Source of the DNA: Bacteroidota bacterium
GTDB lineage: Bacteria > Bacteroidota > Bacteroidia > Bacteroidales > Cfx3-03
Assembly (NCBI GenBank): GCA_030706265.1
Contig: JAUZOX010000038.1
Coordinates: 1-12,394 of the forward strand
Length of the DNA: 12,394 nucleotides
Direction of reading: 5' to 3'
Part shown: piece after piece, positions 8,040-12,394 of the stretch
How positions within the stretch are numbered: position 1 is the stretch's first letter
How the letters are laid out: each line of letters starts with the position of its first letter
Translations under genes and position numbers: made by a program
The notes under the pieces: generated by a model
The model's input: only the letters and a program-made list of their open reading frames with translations
The model's database searches: none
What the model was told of the DNA's origin: nothing

Positions 8040-8786
8040 ATGAAGTTATTGGAAGGAAAAACAGCACTGATTACTGGTGCATCACGCGGAATCGGTATGT
8101 CTATTGCACTGAAGTTTGCTGGTGAAGGAGCTAATATTGCTTTTACGGATATCCGTCGTGATGAAAATATGGAGAATCTTGAAAAGGAACTTCAATCACT
8201 CGGCGTTCAAGCTAAAGGGTATGCCTCAGATGCAAGCTCATTTTCAGACAGCGAAAGGGTTGTGGAAGAAGTCGCAAAAGATTTTGCACGGATTGATATC
8301 CTGGTCAATAATGCCGGCATAACACGCGATAATCTTTTGATGAGAATGAGTGAAGCTGATTGGGACCTGGTATTAAAGATAAATCTCAAATCTGTTTTTA
8401 ATCTTACCAAGGCGGTTCAGAAAATCATGCTGAAACAACGTTACGGATCAATTATTAACATGAGCTCGGTTGTCGGCGTCAAAGGAAATGCAGGTCAGGC
8501 AAATTATTCTGCTTCTAAAGCTGGGATGATTGGTTTTACAAAATCAATAGCACAGGAATTGGGTTCGAGAAATATACGTTGTAATGCGATAGCACCCGGT
8601 TTTATTGAAACAGAAATGACGCATAATCTCACACAAGAAGTCAGGGACGAATGGGCCAAGAAGATTCCCTTGAGAAGGGGGGGAAAGCCTGAAGATATTG
8701 CCAATGTCTGTGTCTTTTTGGCAAGTGAACTTGCTTCTTATGTTACAGGACAGGTTATCAGTGTATGCGGTGGCATGACGATGTAA
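8040..8786 (+). CDS. fabG: 3-oxoacyl-[acyl-carrier-protein] reductase FabG
   Basis: NADPH-dependent reduction of 3-oxoacyl-ACP to 3-hydroxyacyl-ACP in type II fatty-acid synthesis, in the cytoplasm as a tetramer. At 248 residues it has the family's normal length. It shows the short-chain dehydrogenase pattern: TGASRGIG cofactor loop at 12-19, NNAG at 90-93, and catalytic Asn115, Ser143, Tyr156 and Lys160 with the 13-residue Ser-Tyr spacing of E. coli FabG, then APGFIETEMT. The start is ATG 8040; an in-frame TTG two codons upstream (8034) is unlikely because MKLLEGKTALITG is the expected N-terminus. The start follows an A-rich stretch without a Shine-Dalgarno motif. A candidate promoter upstream and a terminator downstream make it look monocistronic. 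A reductase for another 3-oxoacyl substrate is possible, but the sequence is FabG-like throughout. Confidence 0.93.
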   Translation: MKLLEGKTALITGASRGIGMSIALKFAGEGANIAFTDIRRDENMENLEKELQSLGVQAKGYASDASSFSDSERVVEEVAKDFARIDILVNNAGITRDNLLMRMSEADWDLVLKINLKSVFNLTKAVQKIMLKQRYGSIINMSSVVGVKGNAGQANYSASKAGMIGFTKSIAQELGSRNIRCNAIAPGFIETEMTHNLTQEVRDEWAKKIPLRRGGKPEDIANVCVFLASELASYVTGQVISVCGGMTM

Positions 8787-8815
8787 ATTTTTTAACGATC
8801 AATTGAAATATTAAG

Positions 8816-8845
8816 AGGCCTTCCAGATAAAACGAAGGCCTTTAT
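8816..8845 (+). terminator. Intrinsic terminator after fabG
   Basis: AGGCCTTC (8816-8823) pairs perfectly with GAAGGCCT (8834-8841) around a 10-base loop, giving an 8-base-pair GC-rich stem, and is followed by TTATT. It begins 30 bases after the fabG stop codon and separates fabG from the etf operon. Confidence 0.8.
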
Positions 8846-8890
8846 TCAATAAATTTAGCCTCTTAGCCCATTTTTCAATCGACTAACATG

Positions 8891-8921
8891 CTTGCTTGTT
8901 GTTCTAAATTGAGTATTTTTG
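8891..8921 (+). promoter_or_regulatory. Candidate Bacteroidetes -33/-7 promoter for the etfBA-acyl-CoA dehydrogenase operon
   Basis: TATTTTTG at 8914-8921 fits TAnnTTTG exactly, and CTTG at 8891-8894 matches three of four bases of the -33 element TTTG with a 19-base spacer. The site lies between the fabG terminator and etfB, where a promoter is expected, and leaves a leader of roughly 45-50 bases. Confidence 0.65.
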
Positions 8922-8974
8922 CGGTCTATTGCTAAATAGTCTCACTTCTAACAAAATTAATTCAGTTTATTAAT

Positions 8975-9847
8975 ATGAGTTTTCGGATTATTGTATTGGC
9001 CAAGCAGGTGCCCGACACACGCAATGTTGGCAAGGATGCTATGAAAGCAGACGGGACCGTCAACAGGGCTGCCTTACCAGCCATTTTTAACCCTGAAGAT
9101 CTGAATGCCCTTGAAATGGCATTGAAGGTTAAAGATCAGATAAAAGGAGCCGAAGTTATTGTTTTGACAATGGGCCCGACCCGTGCTGCTGAAATTATAC
9201 GTGAAGCAATGTACCGGGGTGCTGACAAGGGATATTTAATTACAGACCGCAAGTTTGCAGGATCAGATACACTTGCGACTTCTTATACGCTTTATCTTGC
9301 CGTAAAAAAACTATTACCCTGTCAAATGGTGATATGCGGTCGTCAGGCTATTGATGGAGATACCGCACAAGTAGGCCCTCAGGTTGCTGAAAAGCTGGGT
9401 ATTCCCCAGATAACTTATGCTGAGGACCTTGTAACGGTTTCGGAAGATAAAGTCGTCATTAAACGGCGGTTGGAACGGGGAGTAGAAACTGTTGAGTCAA
9501 CTTATCCGGTTGCCGTTACCGTTCATGGATCGGCTGATAGCTGCCGGCCCCGAATCTCGAAACTCTTACTCAAAAATAAACATGCCCGAACTGTTACCGA
9601 ACTTCAGGCCGAAACCCAGGATTATACAGAGCTTTACGCAAACCGTCCGTACCTGATGATAGACGAATGGACCGTTGACGATCTGGATGCTGAACAAGGA
9701 AGGCTTGGCTTGTCAGGTTCGCCTACAAAGGTGAAGAAAATAGATAACGTCATTCTATTGCACAAAGAATCCACTTTTTTAACCAGTGACGATCGGGATG
9801 TGGAATCGCTCATGAAGGAATTAATTGGGCAACATATTATTGGATAA
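8975..9847 (+). CDS. etfB: Electron transfer flavoprotein, beta subunit
   Basis: Small subunit of the soluble heterodimeric flavoprotein that moves electrons between acyl-CoA dehydrogenase and the rest of metabolism; it contributes the nucleotide-binding site (AMP in housekeeping Etf, a second FAD in bifurcating Etf). The 290 residues are somewhat longer than the roughly 250-260 of mitochondrial or proteobacterial EtfB. Recognisable parts are IIVLAKQVPDT at 5-15, NPEDLNALEMAL at 39-50, DRKFAGSDTLATS at 91-103, CGRQAIDGDTAQVGP at 121-135, and the recognition-loop region LGLSGSPTKVKKID at 244-257. The DGDTAQVGP form resembles EtfB of anaerobes with electron-bifurcating Etf, rather than the mitochondrial type. 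It leads the operon, followed by etfA after 42 bases. Start ATG 8975 gives the standard N-terminus. Confidence 0.95.
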   Translation: MSFRIIVLAKQVPDTRNVGKDAMKADGTVNRAALPAIFNPEDLNALEMALKVKDQIKGAEVIVLTMGPTRAAEIIREAMYRGADKGYLITDRKFAGSDTLATSYTLYLAVKKLLPCQMVICGRQAIDGDTAQVGPQVAEKLGIPQITYAEDLVTVSEDKVVIKRRLERGVETVESTYPVAVTVHGSADSCRPRISKLLLKNKHARTVTELQAETQDYTELYANRPYLMIDEWTVDDLDAEQGRLGLSGSPTKVKKIDNVILLHKESTFLTSDDRDVESLMKELIGQHIIG

Positions 9848-9889
9848 GTTGCGTCGCCGCATTGTTTAATCACCCAAAAATTGTAAAAA

Positions 9890-10912
9890 GTGAAAAGCGT
9901 ATTTGTATATTGTGAGATAACTGAAGAAGGCAACGTAGCTGAAGTAAGTCTTGAATTACTCTCCAAAGGCCGCAAGTTGGCCAATGAGCTGTCGACTAAT
10001 CTGGAAACTGTTTTGATTGGCCATCAACTCGATGGAATTCCTGCCCTGATTTTTCCTTACGGAGTCGATGTCGTTCATCTGGCAGATCATCCTGAACTTT
10101 TCCCATACCGGACATTGCCTCATGCTGCCGTAATTATCGATCTTTTTGAAAGGGAACAGCCTGAAGTCGCCTTATTTGGGGCAACTTCAGTGGGTCGTGA
10201 CCTGGCTCCCCGCATCTCTTCTGCCATGCAATGCGGTTTAACCGCAGATTGCACTTCCCTGGAAATCGGAGATCATTTAGAAAGCAAAACACAAAGGGAA
10301 TTTAAAAACCTTCTCTATCAGATTCGCCCTGCTTTCGGTGGTAATATTATTGCCACAATTATCAATCCTGAGACGCGTCCGCAAATGGCAACGGTACGGG
10401 AAGGCGTTATGAAACAGGAAATCGTTGATAAAAACTATTCCGGAAAAATTAAAAAGATCGACCTCTCCACGATTCTGAAGGACGAATATTTTGCAGTTAG
10501 AATTTTGGATCGGCATATCGAGCAAAATAAAATAAATATCAAAAGCGCTCAGGTAATCGTGGCCGGAGGTTATGGTGTAGGCTCTTCTGAAAATTTTAAG
10601 ATGCTTTTCGAACTGGCAGAAGTATTAGGCGGAGAAGTTGGAGCTACCCGTGCTGCGGTTGATGCCGGATTCGTAGAACATGAACGTCAGATTGGACAAA
10701 CAGGCGTCACTGTGAGACCCAAACTTTACATCGCCTGTGGAATTTCAGGTGCCGTCCAGCATCGTGCCGGGATGGATCAATCTGCTAAAATTATTTCAAT
10801 TAATACGGATCCTAATGCTCCGATCAATGCAATTGCCGATTATACCATTATCGGTAGTGTTTCAGAAATTGTTCCTAAAATGATTAAATACTACAAAGCT
10901 AATTCCAAGTAA
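9890..10912 (+). CDS. etfA: Electron transfer flavoprotein, alpha subunit
   Basis: Large Etf subunit, 340 residues, holding the FAD that exchanges electrons with acyl-CoA dehydrogenase. The N-terminal half is the variable alpha/beta domain. The C-terminal half is the FAD-binding domain: VAGGYGVGSSENF at 224-236, GATRAAVDAG at 251-260 with flavin-contacting Arg254, GQTG at 269-272, GISGAVQH at 284-291 with Ser286 and His291, and INTDPNAPI at 304-312. The start is GTG 9890: an in-frame TAA sits at 9884-9886 and the next Met lies over 100 residues in, so no other start fits. No extra ferredoxin domain is present. It lies 42 bases after etfB and 52 before the acyl-CoA dehydrogenase, with no terminator between, so the three are probably one transcript. 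Confidence 0.95.
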   Translation: MKSVFVYCEITEEGNVAEVSLELLSKGRKLANELSTNLETVLIGHQLDGIPALIFPYGVDVVHLADHPELFPYRTLPHAAVIIDLFEREQPEVALFGATSVGRDLAPRISSAMQCGLTADCTSLEIGDHLESKTQREFKNLLYQIRPAFGGNIIATIINPETRPQMATVREGVMKQEIVDKNYSGKIKKIDLSTILKDEYFAVRILDRHIEQNKINIKSAQVIVAGGYGVGSSENFKMLFELAEVLGGEVGATRAAVDAGFVEHERQIGQTGVTVRPKLYIACGISGAVQHRAGMDQSAKIISINTDPNAPINAIADYTIIGSVSEIVPKMIKYYKANSK

Positions 10913-10964
10913 TTGATCTGAATATTTCTGAACACCTGGATTAATACAATAATACATTGAAGCC

Positions 10965-12394
10965 ATGTCAAATTTTTATACCGATAATGATAGTTTGAAA
11001 TTCCATCTTGAGCATCCGTTGATGGAAAAAATTGTTCGCTTGAAGGAGGACAATTTTGCAGAAAAAGAACTTTATGATTATGCTCCCCTCGATTATGAGG
11101 ATGCAATTGACAGCTATGCCAAAGTGCTTGAAATAGTTGGTGAAATTGCAGGAGATACGATTGCCCCCAATGCGGAATCAGTTGATCATGACGGACCGAC
11201 TTTGGTAAATAACGCGGTTCGTTATGCGCGAGGTACCCAGGAAAACCATGATACCCTTGTAAAAGCCGGATTGGTTGGCATGTCGTTGCCACGTAAATAT
11301 GAAGGATTGAATTTTCCAATAGTTCCTTATGTAATGGCTGCCGAAATTGTATCCCGCGCAGACGCTGGCTTTGCTAACATATGGGGATTACAGGATTGTG
11401 CCGAAACGATTCATGAGTTTGCTTCCGAAGAATTGCAGGCAGAATTTCTTCCCATGTTTAATCACGGTGCCACTGCAGCAATGGACCTGACAGAGCCCGA
11501 TGCCGGTTCCGACCTTCAGAGCGTACAATTAAAAGCCCATTTCGATCAGGCAAAAGGACAGTGGTTTCTGAATGGCGTGAAGCGATTCATCACAAACGGA
11601 GATGCGGATATCTCTTTGGTTTTAGCCCGTTCGGAGCAAGGCACTAATGATGCCCGTGGTTTGTCTTTATTTATTTATGACCGGCGTTCGAATGCGATGT
11701 CGGTACGACGCATTGAAAATAAACTTGGTATCAAAGGTTCTCCAACCTGCGAACTTGTTTTCAAGGATGCTCCTGCTAAGTTAGTAGGAGATACGAAAAT
11801 GGGGCTGATCAAATATGTTATGTCTTTGATGAACAGTGCCCGTCTTGGAATTGGTGCACAATCTTCCGGTATAGCCGAGGCTGCATACCGGGAAGCATTA
11901 AAGTATGCGGCTGAACGTGAACAATTTGGGAAAGCAATTATTAAATTCCCTGCTGTATATGAGATGCTGACAAATATGAAAGTCAAGATCGATGCGATGA
12001 GGACGCTGCTTTATGAAACTGCACGATATGTTGATGTTTATAAAGCTTACACACATCTTTCAAAGAATCGCAGACTCGAACCGGCAGAACGGGATGAAAT
12101 GAAAGCCTTTACCCGTAACGCTGATGCGCTTACCCCGCTGCTGAAATTGTTTTCCAGTGAATCATGCAACCAGATCGCTTATGATGCCTTGCAGATTCAC
12201 GGTGGCACCGGTTATATGAAGGACTTTCCAATTGAGCGGCTTACCCGCGATGCACGCATAACCTCGATTTATGAAGGGACGTCTCAGTTGCAGGTTGTTG
12301 CTGCAATGCGGTTTGTTGGAAACGGAATCTACTTAAAGATGATGCAGGACTTCGAAGCCCAGGAAGTGAAAGCGGAATTTGAATTCTTGAAAAA
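10965..12394 (+). CDS. Acyl-CoA dehydrogenase, long form (3' end missing)
   Basis: FAD-dependent oxidation (or, with a bifurcating Etf, reduction of the enoyl product) at the alpha-beta bond of an acyl-CoA. The frame is open from ATG 10965 to the right edge, 476 codons with no stop. Motifs are those of the family: MDLTEPDAGSD in the middle beta domain, ERLTRDARITSIYEGTSQ with catalytic Glu437 in YEGT, REQFGK carrying the flavin-binding Arg, and QIHGGTGY. Two features exceed the usual 380-residue enzyme: about 60 extra N-terminal residues, and an insertion with charged residues (around KNRRLEPAERDEMKAF) before the final catalytic helices. At least 39 residues also follow the catalytic Glu. This is the layout of the 560-600-residue group that includes methylmercaptopropionyl-CoA dehydrogenase-like proteins. 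Its neighbours etfB and etfA are its likely electron partners. Acyl chain specificity cannot be told. Confidence 0.92.
   Translation, partial: MSNFYTDNDSLKFHLEHPLMEKIVRLKEDNFAEKELYDYAPLDYEDAIDSYAKVLEIVGEIAGDTIAPNAESVDHDGPTLVNNAVRYARGTQENHDTLVKAGLVGMSLPRKYEGLNFPIVPYVMAAEIVSRADAGFANIWGLQDCAETIHEFASEELQAEFLPMFNHGATAAMDLTEPDAGSDLQSVQLKAHFDQAKGQWFLNGVKRFITNGDADISLVLARSEQGTNDARGLSLFIYDRRSNAMSVRRIENKLGIKGSPTCELVFKDAPAKLVGDTKMGLIKYVMSLMNSARLGIGAQSSGIAEAAYREALKYAAEREQFGKAIIKFPAVYEMLTNMKVKIDAMRTLLYETARYVDVYKAYTHLSKNRRLEPAERDEMKAFTRNADALTPLLKLFSSESCNQIAYDALQIHGGTGYMKDFPIERLTRDARITSIYEGTSQLQVVAAMRFVGNGIYLKMMQDFEAQEVKAEFEFLK

Noticed and set aside
8926..8939. Small stem CTATT / AATAG around a 4-base loop near the etfB transcription start
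   Set aside because: Five mostly A-T pairs are too few to stand out in this composition.
10891..11319. 142-residue minus-strand frame overlapping etfA and the acyl-CoA dehydrogenase
   Set aside because: It covers the start of a clear acyl-CoA dehydrogenase gene, has no recognisable domain, and would need an antisense gene spanning an operon junction.
1..12394. A defence system, mobile element, CRISPR array or biosynthetic cluster
   Set aside because: Every gene belongs to a recognised central-metabolism family, codon use and style look uniform, and no transposase, integrase, repeat-spacer pattern or toxin-like small gene was seen.

Overview
The window shows eight protein-coding genes, all on the + strand, and reads as the chromosomal core of an anaerobic Bacteroidota, most likely Bacteroidales. 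Three things point there: the glycogen gene set (GH133-type debranching enzyme, GT4/5-like synthase, GH57 enzyme and a GT3-GT35 fusion, an arrangement I associate with Bacteroidetes); AT-rich sequence instead of Shine-Dalgarno motifs in front of the starts; and two good matches to the Bacteroides -33/-7 promoter (TTTG / TAnnTTTG). The assignment rests on memory of these families, not on a search. I see no RNA gene, mobile element, CRISPR array or phage gene.

Region 1 (1-7950) is a glycogen / alpha-glucan block. It opens with the C-terminal half of a debranching enzyme cut by the left edge, followed by a glycogen-synthase-like glycosyltransferase (945-2228), a GH57 alpha-glucan hydrolase or transferase (2239-3480), and, after a 219-base gap, a 1416-residue protein that joins a eukaryotic-type GT3 glycogen synthase to a GT35 alpha-glucan phosphorylase (3700-7950). 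Together they would elongate, trim, debranch and phosphorolyse storage glucan. No ADP-glucose pyrophosphorylase or GH13 branching enzyme lies in the window.

Region 2 (7951-8845) is a self-contained fabG unit for fatty-acid synthesis. It has its own candidate promoter, an inverted repeat and a tandem 8-base repeat in the leader, and a convincing intrinsic terminator after the gene.

Region 3 (8892-12394) is an electron-transfer-flavoprotein operon: a good promoter, etfB, etfA (GTG start), and a long-form acyl-CoA dehydrogenase that runs off the right edge. The EtfB sequence resembles the type found in flavin-based electron-bifurcating Etf. The operon therefore probably oxidises or reduces an acyl-CoA with Etf as the redox partner; the direction and substrate cannot be read from the sequence.

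Most of the window is recognisable core metabolism. The items most worth a second look are the synthase-phosphorylase fusion, the fabG leader dyad, and the pairing of a bifurcating-like Etf with a long acyl-CoA dehydrogenase.
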